Positions 11,091 through 20,388 of a DNA stretch of 64,000 nucleotides are shown here, piece by piece. The translations under genes and the position numbers were made by a program. Within the stretch, counting starts at the first letter, position 1. Each line of letters starts with the position of its first letter. The stretch comes from Saccharomycopsis fibuligera x Saccharomycopsis cf. fibuligera (taxonomy: Eukaryota; Ascomycota; Saccharomycetes; Ascoideales; Saccharomycopsidaceae), in the NCBI GenBank assembly GCA_001936135.1, contig CP012810.1, positions 4,091,012-4,155,011 on the forward strand, read 5' to 3'. The notes below the pieces were generated by a model. It did no database searches, was not told the origin of the DNA, and was given only the letters and a program-made list of their open reading frames with translations.

Positions 11091-11098
11091 AAAATTTT
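11091..11098 (+). promoter_or_regulatory. RRPE-like element (AAAATTTT) before RRP7
   Basis: AAAGAAAATTTTTAG matches the core of the rRNA-processing element found upstream of yeast ribosome-biogenesis genes (bound by Stb3). It lies nine bases before a PAC box, the usual order for this regulon. Confidence 0.65.
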
Positions 11099-11106
11099 TA
11101 GTATCT

Positions 11107-11114
11107 GCGATGAG
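11107..11114 (+). promoter_or_regulatory. PAC box (GCGATGAG) before RRP7
   Basis: This is an exact match to the PAC core bound by Dot6/Tod6 in yeast ribosome-biogenesis promoters, about 115 bp before the RRP7 ATG. Together with the RRPE it supports TORC1-linked, growth-rate-dependent control of RRP7. Confidence 0.75.
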
Positions 11115-11227
11115 AACAAAACGAAGTGCAGCGGATAGCCAAGTGATGGAATATAATTTTAACTTGAGTAAAAAAACAGCTTCATTAAACACTCTCCAGC
11201 ATATATATACTGCGTTCACCAACAAAT

Positions 11228-12199
11228 ATGGCAGTGTTGAAGCAAGACGAAATCAAAGGCTTTAGGGTTCTCCCAGTGAGGGTACCTACCACTAAATCTA
11301 TAGCCAAAATATATACACAAAAAGAGCTTATCCATTATATTTACTTGAAGCAGCATCTGCTTAAAACCAAAGACCCACAACTAGATGAAAAAAACGACAA
11401 GAGTATATTTGTCATCAATTTACCCAAAGACGTTGACATCAAATCATTACGAAACTTGTTTAGACAAGTCTCCGACGCGTCTCTTATCCAGGAGTATTCC
11501 ATCACCAATAGCCTCAACGAAAAAAATGACGTTGATTTGAATAAGCTTACCAGCGAGTTCTTTGATGCTGAGAATAAAGAACTCAATCAGCAGCAACAGC
11601 AGCAGCAGCAGCAGCAAGATCAACAGAAATTTGACACTCAAAATCTAAGATTCCCAATAAATACTGGAATAGTGACGTTTGTTGATAAATCAGCCCTCAA
11701 ATTGTTCTTAAACAATGTAAAGAAACTTACTTCCAAGGCCAAGTCATGGTCCAGCTTTCCAGTATATGAATCCTCGCAGACTGCAAGCTATTTAAAATTC
11801 ATTAATACATACAAGAGCAAAATTTATAATATCAGCGACTTGAAACAGCAGATAAATGTATCTTTGGCTAATTTCAATAGACAGGAACAGGAGGAAATGG
11901 ATCAACTTCAAGAGAGTGCCACTATTGTGGACGATGACGGATTCCAATTGGTGGTCAGCAAACACAGAAAGACAAAGGCAGCCATTATGGGCAAAACCAA
12001 CCGCTTGAAGTTGGCCACCAACCAGGACTTGAATAACGAGGCTACAAAAAAATCCAAGAAGAAGGAAAAACAGGATTTCTACAGATTTCAAATCAGAGAA
12101 AGAAAGAAGCAAGAGATGAACCAGTTGTTGATGAAATTCAAAGAAGATCAAGCGAGAATCAGAGCTCTCAGAGACAAGAAAAGATTCAGACCTTACTGA
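11228..12199 (+). CDS. RRP7: Rrp7, 40S ribosome biogenesis protein
   Basis: The 323-residue product begins with a GFRVLPVRVP segment, followed by a degenerate RRM (KSIFVINLPKDVDIKSLRNLF at about 57-77) and ends with the highly typical Rrp7 tail FYRFQIRERKKQEMNQL, then a stretch that closes in RFRPY. Rrp7 is a nucleolar component of the small-subunit processome (UTP-C/CURI linked) needed for pre-18S rRNA processing. A glutamine run at about 122-130 (CAG/CAA codons) interrupts the RRM region and is probably a species-specific insert. PAC and RRPE boxes upstream agree with the call. Intronless. It converges with GRH1, whose stop is about 400 bp away. Confidence 0.93.
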   Translation: MAVLKQDEIKGFRVLPVRVPTTKSIAKIYTQKELIHYIYLKQHLLKTKDPQLDEKNDKSIFVINLPKDVDIKSLRNLFRQVSDASLIQEYSITNSLNEKNDVDLNKLTSEFFDAENKELNQQQQQQQQQQDQQKFDTQNLRFPINTGIVTFVDKSALKLFLNNVKKLTSKAKSWSSFPVYESSQTASYLKFINTYKSKIYNISDLKQQINVSLANFNRQEQEEMDQLQESATIVDDDGFQLVVSKHRKTKAAIMGKTNRLKLATNQDLNNEATKKSKKKEKQDFYRFQIRERKKQEMNQLLMKFKEDQARIRALRDKKRFRPY

Positions 12200-12595
12200 T
12201 TGCTTGGTGTGTTGTGTCATCATATATTATATTACAGTTCAATCGTGGTCCTTGGCTTCATATTTTCCTTACACCATCAACATCTGGTTTTGGCTAACCT
12301 TTTGAAATCATTGCATGTGACAATAGACTTGTTTCAAGACATTTGCCTGTATGTTCTACAAGATTTTATTTACAAGATTTTGTTCATTTAAACTTCAAAG
12401 CTCACCGTAATCATTATCTTTCATAAATGTACATTAAATCTACTGTTTATAATGTGATAATAATTCTAGTAGAAAATTTTTTTTGTATACTTTTCTTTGC
12501 CGTACTTACAATATTTTGTAACTTTTAAATTTCCTTCAATCATATACATATGCGACTACAACTTGTTTACCTACACTATTTCTCCCAATAATGTT
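12200..12595. other. Convergent 3' intergenic region of RRP7 and GRH1
   Basis: AT-rich sequence of about 400 bp holding the 3' ends of two converging genes. I see no gene or notable structure in it. Confidence 0.6.
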
Positions 12596-13972
12596 TCAGT
12601 GCTTGACCGGCGGTGGCGGCAAAGAACCTTCTTTTTCAGCAGCCGGCTTCGTTTTTGTTCTAACATCCAATTTCTCACTTTTGGCCGTTTCTTCTGCAAA
12701 ATAGTCTGCAAAATCACCTTGAGTCACTGTTGGGTGCTTCTTCTTTCTTCTACTACTCACTGGTGGTGGTGCGGTCAAACTGTCGGCACTTACCAAACTG
12801 CCGCGATGACTTTCACTTGCACTAGCGCTTGTTAATGCTCCTTCGCCGGTGTTGGCAGTTGATGTAGCTGGATCCACATCAGCTCCACCAGCTTGACTGG
12901 ATAATTGTGCTGGAATAAACTCAGTGCTGGCATTAGGATAGTTGAATAATGTCTGTCCTGGAGCTTGTAAGTAATGGTTGCTGCTATTTGGTGATTGGAT
13001 GTTACTGAGATGACTGCTGTTGTCGTTACCGTTATTGGCATAAAGAGCATTTGGATCATTACCAATACCGCCAATGGCATTCTCGAATTTGCCCACTACT
13101 TGAGGCAAACGATGCAAGTAGCCATAACCCACGCCACAACCGAGAATTCCATTACCACCCCAGCTGGTATGTGGAAAAATAGTGACTGGTCTGACAACAT
13201 CAAAATCATGATTGTACACGTATAGTTGGATTTTGCTGTCGTTTGGGTTGCGGTTGTATATCGAAGTGATCACTCTGGAGAACAAGTCTTCACCGCCCGT
13301 GGCGAAAAGTCCATCATTAGCTCCAATAATATAGTCAGCATGGGGTAAAAGACCGCAATGCTCGGCCGGAGAATTCGGCTGTATTTCAAGAACATGATAT
13401 ACATATGTTGCAGTAATAAGAGGGGTGGCTTGCACTGAAAACCCTAACGTTTGGAATTTGTTGTTAGTGACTGCCTTGGTGTGTGGGTCTACCAAGTACC
13501 CATCATTGTTGTACACCACATTATTTGGGTTCTCAAATGGCTCAACATTCAGCACATGAACGTCCCGTAGGATTCCGCCTTTTGCGTTCCACACATTCAA
13601 AGTGACTGGTCTGTTGATGCAATTGTGAATTTCTTGAATGAACAAGTTGTAATCGGGAACATTGTTTTTGGAGTTACTATTACCTGCACCGCTACCACCA
13701 GCAATCGCAGCAGCAGCAACAGCTGTATTGGAACTGCCGGCACTCAAAAGTTCGTGGTTGTTAATACCCACAATGTAGTCAAACCATGGTTCTAATCCAA
13801 GGGAATCGGCAGTGGAGCCCTTTTCGACATGCAAGACTCTGAAACCAAAGGAAGTATTGGCTGGCTGGAAGTATGGGTCGGCCTCGGTGTTGATTAAGTT
13901 GGAAGAGGTGGCGATGATGGTCTCTGCCGACTGCTCAAGGGTCTTGACAAAGTTTTTGGCAAAAGAGAACAT
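12596..13972 (-). CDS. GRH1: Grh1, GRASP-family Golgi/ER-exit-site protein
   Basis: The 458-residue protein starts with MFSFAKNFVKTLEQS, matching the N-terminal amphipathic helix of yeast Grh1, and has two GRASP-type PDZ domains: the first at about 40-150 (FRVLHVEKGSTADSLGLEPW, FDYIVGINN, VTLNVWNAKGG) and the second at about 165-295 (LGFSVQATPL, HCGLLPHADYIIGANDG, FATGGEDLF, and GGNGILGCGVGYGYLHRLP). The C-terminal third is Ser/Asn/Pro-rich with a short basic KKKHP patch. In yeast Grh1 pairs with Bug1 at the early Golgi and ER exit sites and acts in unconventional secretion (CUPS). Like S. cerevisiae Grh1 it lacks the Gly2 myristoylation site of animal GRASPs. An Ala/Gly/Ser insert near residue 84-95 interrupts PDZ1. 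High confidence. Confidence 0.95.
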   Translation of the reverse strand: MFSFAKNFVKTLEQSAETIIATSSNLINTEADPYFQPANTSFGFRVLHVEKGSTADSLGLEPWFDYIVGINNHELLSAGSSNTAVAAAAIAGGSGAGNSNSKNNVPDYNLFIQEIHNCINRPVTLNVWNAKGGILRDVHVLNVEPFENPNNVVYNNDGYLVDPHTKAVTNNKFQTLGFSVQATPLITATYVYHVLEIQPNSPAEHCGLLPHADYIIGANDGLFATGGEDLFSRVITSIYNRNPNDSKIQLYVYNHDFDVVRPVTIFPHTSWGGNGILGCGVGYGYLHRLPQVVGKFENAIGGIGNDPNALYANNGNDNSSHLSNIQSPNSSNHYLQAPGQTLFNYPNASTEFIPAQLSSQAGGADVDPATSTANTGEGALTSASASESHRGSLVSADSLTAPPPVSSRRKKKHPTVTQGDFADYFAEETAKSEKLDVRTKTKPAAEKEGSLPPPPVKH

Positions 13973-15557
13973 GATGTCAGATAACTGTTTCTGAAATATG
14001 GTGGTTCTATCTCAATTATATAGCTATCGTGAGCTGCAACACATCAATGAGGTTATCATTCCTCTTGTCTGTCAATGCTGCTGTGTATTGCTCGTGTATT
14101 TCCAACGCTTAGTGGAGAAGCAACAAGAGTGTGTTCTAAGGGCACTACATAATTGCTAAATGAACTAAGCGTTGGGAGCGCTGCTTATATTACTAAGTCC
14201 ACTCAAGGGCACCCTTTGTATGATACTGGCAGCATCATACAGGTTGATGCTTCAGTTCACTCTCCGACTCCGAAGTTCTTCCGTTGCATCGCACTGTTAT
14301 AAGCTTTTGGCTGATCACCGTTGCCTTCAAAATAAAAAAAAAAAAAAAAAAAAAAAAACACTGTTGTTCACAACGACACACCAATTGTCCAAGGACTTCT
14401 GTCTCACTCAAGCCGCGGTTTCCCTGTCTGCTCCCCCGAACGACGTATACAGGCGATAATGTAGTGTAGTGTACTATTCACAAGTTGGTTGATCAGATAA
14501 AATAATAATGATAATAATAAATCTTGACTTAGTCCTTTTTTGAAAGGTTTGACAGCGATCAGACTTACACAGTCTTACTCACACTGGCAGTGCCATAGAT
14601 GAGCTTTGACGATATCAAATACTAAAAGTGTGCCTTACCAGGCCCTATAATTCTTATTTGCCGTAAATAAATTTTGTTTTTGTCGTTGCTGTTCACTGCT
14701 CTCTTAATTCAAACTTTTCTCATGCGGTCTGCACAATTTTTAAAGCGGAAAGTAGCTAATTCGCGTCGCTCTCCTCCATGTTATTTTTACTTAGTGCAAG
14801 GAATTGCACATCGTTTCAACCCCAACAGCATATTTTTATATTTTTAGCCCTTTCTGTTAGTCTTGTACTTTTTTATAGAACAGTACTATCTATTATGCTA
14901 CTTTAGCATCCACAATTCGCCTTGCTGTCAAATTTCAGATTTCAAATTTCAGATTTCAGATTTCAGATTTCAGATTTCAGATTTCAAAGTATATTGTGCA
15001 CGATTGCCTCTATAAACGCACCTTAAAAAACGTCCTCATCGGTAGTCAGTCACTGCAAACGCAAAACTCTAACGGTTAGCTTGCACCGTAGATCTCTGAT
15101 CGGCCTTTCTTGAGCAATTACTCTACTCCTCGACCACAGACGCCCACGCAACCATATATTTTGAAAGTTGCTAATACCTTGGTAAAAAATAATTACCTTG
15201 CATAATTACTTGAACTAGGTTCGTTAAGACGCTACCGAATTCTTCTTTTAATGCTTTTAATTCTCTTGTTTTTCTGTTTTGGCCCTTCAGCATAATGCAC
15301 TGTTACTGCTTGATTCATGTTTGCATATTCATCAACGATTAATGTTTCACTTACATACAATTTCCCTATTTGCGCTGCTAGGGCTAGGATGTTAGCTTAT
15401 TACTTTCCCCCTAAATCAGTATAGACAGCCAGACGGCATAATTGATCTTTGTTGATGCAAAAGGAAATAATTGGACAAAACAACTTCTTGGTATATATTC
15501 TCACGGTTTCCCTCCCCCAGCATTGGGCGCTCGGTTGAGTATTGATTTCAAAAAAGA
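13973..15557. other. Intergenic region between GRH1 and the beta-lactamase-like gene
   Basis: About 1.6 kb without a supported gene. It contains an A-run at about 14334-14358, the TTTCAGA heptamer array at 14930-14988, and the promoters of the two divergently placed flanking genes. Short frames crossing the A-run (poly-Lys) are artefacts. Confidence 0.55.
14930..14988. repeat. Heptamer tandem array (TTTCAGA)n
   Basis: Roughly eight consecutive 7-bp units reading ATTTCAG, two of them with AA for GA, lie about 570 bp before the next gene's ATG. It is a minisatellite that should vary in copy number between strains. Confidence 0.85.
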
Positions 15558-17021
15558 ATGCAAAAAGAAAGAAACACAACCAATCATCCTTTTCCGTTAA
15601 ACTCAAAACATTCTCAAAATTTTCATTATACACTTTTAAGGACAATCTCATCAAAGACTTTATTCAATCGGCTTTTCCACACCAACTCTATGAGAGACGA
15701 AAGAGATACTGGCTTTAACAGCATAACCAAATATGCAAAACGCAGCAGTATCATTGCCGACACGAAAAACAAGTCAATGGACGAATACAAGGAAGCCATT
15801 GACCCAGTCTTAAGTCTGTGGATCCAGGACGGTAAACTTCCGATGGTGGTTGCTGGAGCTGTCACCAAAGACGATGGGCTTGTTTACTTGAACGCATTTG
15901 GATCCAATAATGTCCATGACGCAACTGACAAAACTACCGCTGACACGGTATTTGAACTTTACTCAGTCACGAAATTCATCACAGCAACTGCTTTATTGCA
16001 ATTGTTGGAACAGGGTAAAATAATTTCCATCGATGATCCGGTGGAAAAATATGTTCCTGAGATCAAAGACATAAAAGTGTTGGAAGGGTTCGATGCACTT
16101 ACGGACAAGCCAATATTGGTAGAACCAAGAACCAAGGTGACGATCCGTCATTTATTAACCCATACTTCTGGGTTTTCTTACATCTTCGGTAACGAAGACT
16201 ATGTCAAACTTCAACAAATCAACAAAAACGATCACTACGATATGCACAAGTGTAGGTGGAAAGAAGATTTCAATGCTCCATTGGTATTTCATCCAGGTGA
16301 GAAGTGGCATTATGGTTGCAACATTGAATGGGTAGGCAAGATTGTAGAAAATGTCTCTGGTGTGACTCTTGAGGCTTACATGCAACAAAACATTTTCAGG
16401 CCATTGGGAGTCGAAAACAAAATCACTTTCATCAGAAAAGCTGAACATTTGGTCAATAGCGCAAAACTTCATCATCGGTTCCCACAAGATGCGTCATTGA
16501 AGCCAATTGCCGACTATGCCCCACGATACCCTGAGTTTCATGCCGGTGGGTTTGGGCTTCATGGCAGCGTAAAGGATATATTAGCAATCCTTGAAATTTT
16601 TTTGCACAATGGTAAATCCCCTCGTACTGGGGCGCAAATCTTGACCCCAAAGACATTGGAAATGTACGTGTTCAATAACTTGTTGCCAAAAGGCGGATTG
16701 CCGGTGAAACAACCAGACGCTCCATTGAAACATTTATTGATACCTTGTAATGCTGTGCCGCGAAAAACAATGTACAGTTGGACTGCTTTGTTTTGTCAAC
16801 TACCAGTAGCATTGCCTACTGGAAGACTGGCGGGAAGTTACTTTTGGGGCGGTATGACCCACTCAACTTATTGGTTGGATATTACTAAGGGAGTCGCTGG
16901 ATTTGCTGCTACTCAAGTTTTTCCGTTTGGCGACAAATATGGTACTGTTTTTGGTTCATCGTTTGAAAAAGCGCTTTATTCAGTTTTGGACCAGAAAAAA
17001 CTTAGCAAGGCAAAGATATAG
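15558..17021 (+). CDS. Beta-lactamase-fold serine hydrolase (EstB-like), possibly mitochondrial
   Basis: The 487-residue protein carries the class C beta-lactamase/transpeptidase-like hydrolase layout: an SxxK motif SVTK at 136-139 with the predicted nucleophile Ser136, the family signature RHLLTHTSGFSY at 197-208, and the tyrosine motif HYGCNIEW with Tyr252 acting as the usual general base. A late glycine-rich FHAGGFGLHGS block matches the family. Such eukaryotic proteins are esterases or peptidases of mostly unknown substrate (the mammalian relative is LACTB). Residues 24-44 (LLRTISSKTLFNRLFHT) are basic and hydroxylated without acids, resembling a mitochondrial presequence, which favours the first ATG; an alternative start is Met45 at 15690. 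It stands alone, with no operon-like neighbours. Fold confident, substrate unknown. Confidence 0.85.
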   Translation: MQKERNTTNHPFPLNSKHSQNFHYTLLRTISSKTLFNRLFHTNSMRDERDTGFNSITKYAKRSSIIADTKNKSMDEYKEAIDPVLSLWIQDGKLPMVVAGAVTKDDGLVYLNAFGSNNVHDATDKTTADTVFELYSVTKFITATALLQLLEQGKIISIDDPVEKYVPEIKDIKVLEGFDALTDKPILVEPRTKVTIRHLLTHTSGFSYIFGNEDYVKLQQINKNDHYDMHKCRWKEDFNAPLVFHPGEKWHYGCNIEWVGKIVENVSGVTLEAYMQQNIFRPLGVENKITFIRKAEHLVNSAKLHHRFPQDASLKPIADYAPRYPEFHAGGFGLHGSVKDILAILEIFLHNGKSPRTGAQILTPKTLEMYVFNNLLPKGGLPVKQPDAPLKHLLIPCNAVPRKTMYSWTALFCQLPVALPTGRLAGSYFWGGMTHSTYWLDITKGVAGFAATQVFPFGDKYGTVFGSSFEKALYSVLDQKKLSKAKI

Positions 17022-17959
17022 TAAATTTCTCTATTTCATTTTCTTTCTTATATCATATTCTCTTTTGCTTTCCGCTCGCTTTTTCGTTTTTTTTGTTTTT
17101 CTACTTGTCTCTATTGTTATACTTTTTTTTACCAGTTGTCTGGCATGGCGCTTTTCTAATCACTAACTATACTATTTACCACATAGACTATATTATATTC
17201 TACTCTGCCTAGCGCTATCAAACTACTAAATTTATTCCATGTTTTTTTATACGTTTTGTTTGATACCACAGTTTGATAAAACAAGAAATGTTGCCGCATA
17301 GTAAAACAATGCAGTTAATGCGTTGGTTCTCTCTAGAGCGAAAAGAAGAAAATCAACAATCTGAAGCGGTTGTCTACGGGATTATGGGGCACTTGAGTAT
17401 CACTACCGTGATACGCAATTACCGCTTTTGTAAATCTTTAAATTTAGTATCAATTTTGTAATTTCAAGTGCTGAATTAGCTACGTTTGGTAATATCATGG
17501 TCAGCAGAAAACTGCAGTTGCACTAGATGAGCTAGTTGAGACTCCTCTGGCTTAGGTCTTAATCCCTTTTTTTTTTTTTTTTTTTTTTTTGCAATTTTTC
17601 CTGGCATTAATTATGCTGCGCACTATTATCTTGTCCCGTTTACTTCTTGCAAGGTTGAAACAGGTCTTCAAAAAGGAACTTTTAGACAGACAAAATAAAA
17701 AAAAAAAAGTTTTTGTATCAAAAAATATGCTAAGAAGGATTTAAAAAATTAACTAGCAGAATAGTAATTTTATTGTAACCACTAACACGAAAGCTAGAGA
17801 AGGTAAATAATGCAAAGGTGCTAACCAATGTGTCAATGCAACCACTTATCGGAGAAAGAAAATGGATAAAAATTAAATCGTAAATAACTGAATATGTACA
17901 TGAAATAGAGATAATGTAATTACCCAAAAGTGCTACCAGCAAGCTCGTCTTATTTAGTG
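17022..17959. other. Intergenic region before SDH7 stop
   Basis: About 0.9 kb of AT-rich sequence with T-rich 3' flank of the hydrolase gene, a T-run at about 17569-17590, and an A-run at about 17697-17709. Small open frames lack family resemblance. No RNA gene recognised. Confidence 0.5.
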
Positions 17960-18460
17960 TCATTTGTCATTGTCCAATAAGAGATCCTCCTTATTAGCGT
18001 CCTGTTCGGCAACTTTTTTAGTTTCTTTCATAAGTTCATATAGCTATTGACAACTGTTAGTATTTGAAAATCAAATAAAAAAATAAAAAAGAAAAAAAGA
18101 AAAATAGCAATGTTTTATTATTAACATAATTCAAAAACCTACCTGGCCTACTTGCTGAGGTGACATCTTGTCCAAATCCTGCTGGGTCAACCCTGCTTCT
18201 CTCCAACTATTGCCACTGATGGCATTCAAGTAGTCTTGCCAACTGGTCAAGAACCCAACGATGTGAAGTGGATTGTCTATGTCCTTATGTGCGTGGAACT
18301 CTGCCTTCACGTACTGATCCCCCAAAGAGCGCTGCAACTCTGGTAAATACTTGCGATGGCCGCGGAGGATTCTTCTGTAAAGCTGGAGTGGCGGCAATAG
18401 CGGAGGCACTTTTCTCACCGGTCTTCTTGGTTTCACCATCAAGGGTATTGTTGCTCTCAT
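17960..18460 (-). CDS. SDH7: Sdh7/Acn9 (SDHAF3) succinate dehydrogenase assembly factor, two exons
   Basis: Exon 1 is 18143-18460 and exon 2 is 17960-18043 (complement), joined across a 99-bp intron. The spliced product is 133 residues, the same as S. cerevisiae Sdh7. It has the LYR motif in [17 protein letters not shown], the family block [22 protein letters not shown] and FLTSWQDYL, and after splicing the diagnostic junction [15 protein letters not shown]. The 5' splice site is GTAGGT, the branch point TACTAAC and the 3' site AATAG. Unspliced, the frame ends after VGF and the family's C-terminus is lost. The first ATG in frame is at 18460; upstream extension starts only at a TTG. The protein is a mitochondrial matrix LYR chaperone that protects the iron-sulfur subunit Sdh2 during complex II assembly. 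Deletion in yeast impairs growth on acetate. Confidence 0.93.
18044..18142 (-). other. Spliceosomal intron of SDH7
   Basis: The intron runs GTAGGT...TACTAAC...CAATAG on the minus strand. The TACTAAC box (about 18056-18062) lies 12 nt from the 3' splice site. The donor differs from the canonical GTATGT at position four. Its removal restores an in-frame match to the Sdh7/Acn9 C-terminus. Confidence 0.92.
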
Positions 18461-19448
18461 TATTTTTGAGTTTCTCAAATAATCTGTTTTGCGGCTTGCG
18501 TAGTTATACAGTGTCAAAAAGGGCTCCTGAAGATCTATATTTCAGGTTTTGTATATTTCTTAATTTCCATCGCTGAGCAAAAAGAAAAAAGAAAAAAATC
18601 AATAGTTATTAAGGGCCGTGATTGCAGCGTCCAGGGGCATGAATATGCGTCAATAGTTTAAGAAGATTGCAGGATACTCATCCTCTGCACAATGTTTAAT
18701 ACGGATTTGGTCTTCTGTCAACAGTGAGCTCAGATTAAACCTTTTTTCTATGATGTATACGGCTGACTGACAACTGTAAGAATTTTTCTAAACAAGCCAT
18801 AGAGTCATAAAAACTCAAATGGTTATCAACCGAAGTGCTGCATGCAAAAGCGTCCAAATTCATAATATACAGTCACATCAACATATGTGCTAGATACAAG
18901 GAGCAGTAATGGGCTATTCGGCAATTTTGCTAGGCTCACTAATTATTTATGGGTCCGTATTTGTGAGGCCCCTGACACAATAGCAGAGAAACTAGGTCTA
19001 GTGCCAGCATGGGGTGTATACACCCCCACCCATCAACCAGTGTGCAAGTAGACTTTGACTAAACTTCAAACACTTCTCAAAGCTATAGTCCCCGGTAAAG
19101 CACCTACAACATAATGTGCACATTGTCTGGGGCCCCTGTTCCAAACAGGACCATAGCAGATCCATTGAAATAGCGCTCCCCTTACCCCTGGGAGTTTAGT
19201 TAGTATGGCTTTGTTGCTTCATACCCATAGTCTGCAGTTTTGGAGCTGCACATGGCTATAAGTAGCTAATAACCTGCACTTCTACTTGCCAAAGACAAAA
19301 TAATATTTTTAAGCCGACATATAATACCGCTCTGTTCAAAGATACCAAGCCAGTTGTTCCGAATATCGAACGCCAAATAGAGACACCGATAATCATTAAT
19401 AACCCTGAAAAAAAATATTTTAATAAAAAACAGAAAAGAAAAGAAAAT
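18461..19448. other. Divergent intergenic region between SDH7 and a small secreted-protein gene
   Basis: About 1 kb with no supported gene. It includes a perfect 16-bp palindrome at 19011-19026 and a short inverted repeat CCTGTT-CCA-AACAGG near 19137-19151. The rest is presumably promoter for the two divergent genes. Confidence 0.55.
19011..19026. promoter_or_regulatory. Perfect 16-bp palindrome GGGGTGTATACACCCC
   Basis: The sequence equals its own reverse complement and is followed by CCACCCATCAACC. The 7878-7892 site differs by one missing base in the centre and has CCACCCAT on its other side. This suggests a dimeric regulator site or a remnant of a repeat. Confidence 0.45.
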
Positions 19449-19763
19449 ATGCAATTTTCAGTTATAACTGCTCTCACATTCGCCATGGCTGCCCAACAGG
19501 CAACCGTAGCAGTGCCACTTTTTGGTAAATCAGGTAAATCATCCAGCACAGCATCAGTATCAACAGAAAGTGAGACAACAAATAGCAGTACAAGCAAAGC
19601 TGGAAAGGTTGGTGGGGCAATCGGTTCTTTATTCAGTTTAGCAACTACAGCATTATTTGGTTATAGTCAGTATAAAAGTTTGAAAGGCAGTAGCACGGAC
19701 ACCAACTCTACTTTGTCATCCTCAATCTCTTCTGCTTCTGGAACCACAAGCGTCAGTCTGTAG
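19449..19763 (+). CDS. Small secreted Ser/Thr-rich protein
   Basis: This 104-residue frame begins with a typical signal peptide (MQFSVITALTFAMAAQQATV, hydrophobic core at 4-14, likely cut near 18-22). The mature part is rich in Ser and Thr (SSSTASVSTESETTNSSTS) and has one glycine/alanine-rich hydrophobic stretch, VGGAIGSLFSLATTALFG, at about 55-72. There is no cysteine and no clear GPI-attachment tail. I do not recognise a family. The features fit a small O-mannosylated secreted or cell-wall-associated protein of yeast. A T-rich 3' flank follows. ATG context is A-rich. The gene stands alone between long intergenic regions. Confidence 0.6.
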   Translation: MQFSVITALTFAMAAQQATVAVPLFGKSGKSSSTASVSTESETTNSSTSKAGKVGGAIGSLFSLATTALFGYSQYKSLKGSSTDTNSTLSSSISSASGTTSVSL

Positions 19764-20388
19764 GCTACAGAGAAACCAGCTTATTTTTACTTTTGTTTTA
19801 ATTTTTTTTATATGAAACTTTTAATTTTGCTTTTTGTTGACAGATAAATTTTAATTGTGTTAGTTTACTTTTAGTGGCCGCTTCAGTTTTTATATTAGCT
19901 TTTGTGTTATATTTTTATGATTTTTAGAGATTTGCTTACAATATACAGGCTGTGATTAAATTGAGAACAGATATCGAATAGCTTATACAAGTAAGATTTA
20001 TTGTCGAGTCAGCGTTTAAGTAAATATAGTAATAGCGAATTAAATTATTCCCGCTTGGCTTTTAATGTTAAAACATGGAGAAAGTCAAAGTTGGGCTTCA
20101 ATTGATGCTGAGATATCTGTCAAAATTGAGAAATCGCCAACAAGGCATATATATATATGTATGATTAAGCACTAGTATGCACACCTTATGTGATATGTGC
20201 ATAACCACTTTCCAGTAGTTTTCGGGGCAATTAAGCGAATTCTGACTGACTGCATCATTATTATCACAAGAGATCTCTGCTTTTTTTTTGTTGTGTCTAC
20301 CAAATTACACCCAGCGTTTATCCTGCAAAAATATTGTATTTTGTATAAACAAAGCAGTCACCAACATAATTTCATAAAACTTACTGCA
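19764..20388. other. Intergenic region upstream of F-box gene
   Basis: About 0.6 kb, T-rich at left and containing a short (AT)n run near 20147-20158. The open frame of the next gene extends upstream into it, but only to a GTG codon, so it is treated as leader and promoter. Confidence 0.5.

Larger units (their letters stand above)
10560..11227. promoter_or_regulatory. Divergent promoter region of STE50 and RRP7
   Basis: The 668-bp region separates two divergently transcribed genes. The RRP7-proximal side carries ribosome-biogenesis elements (next two entries). The STE50-proximal half is purine-rich on the + strand without a clear motif that I can name. Confidence 0.7.

Noticed and set aside
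17273-17461. 62-residue plus-strand frame downstream of the hydrolase gene
   Set aside because: No recognisable features, non-ATG start codon, and AT-rich surroundings.
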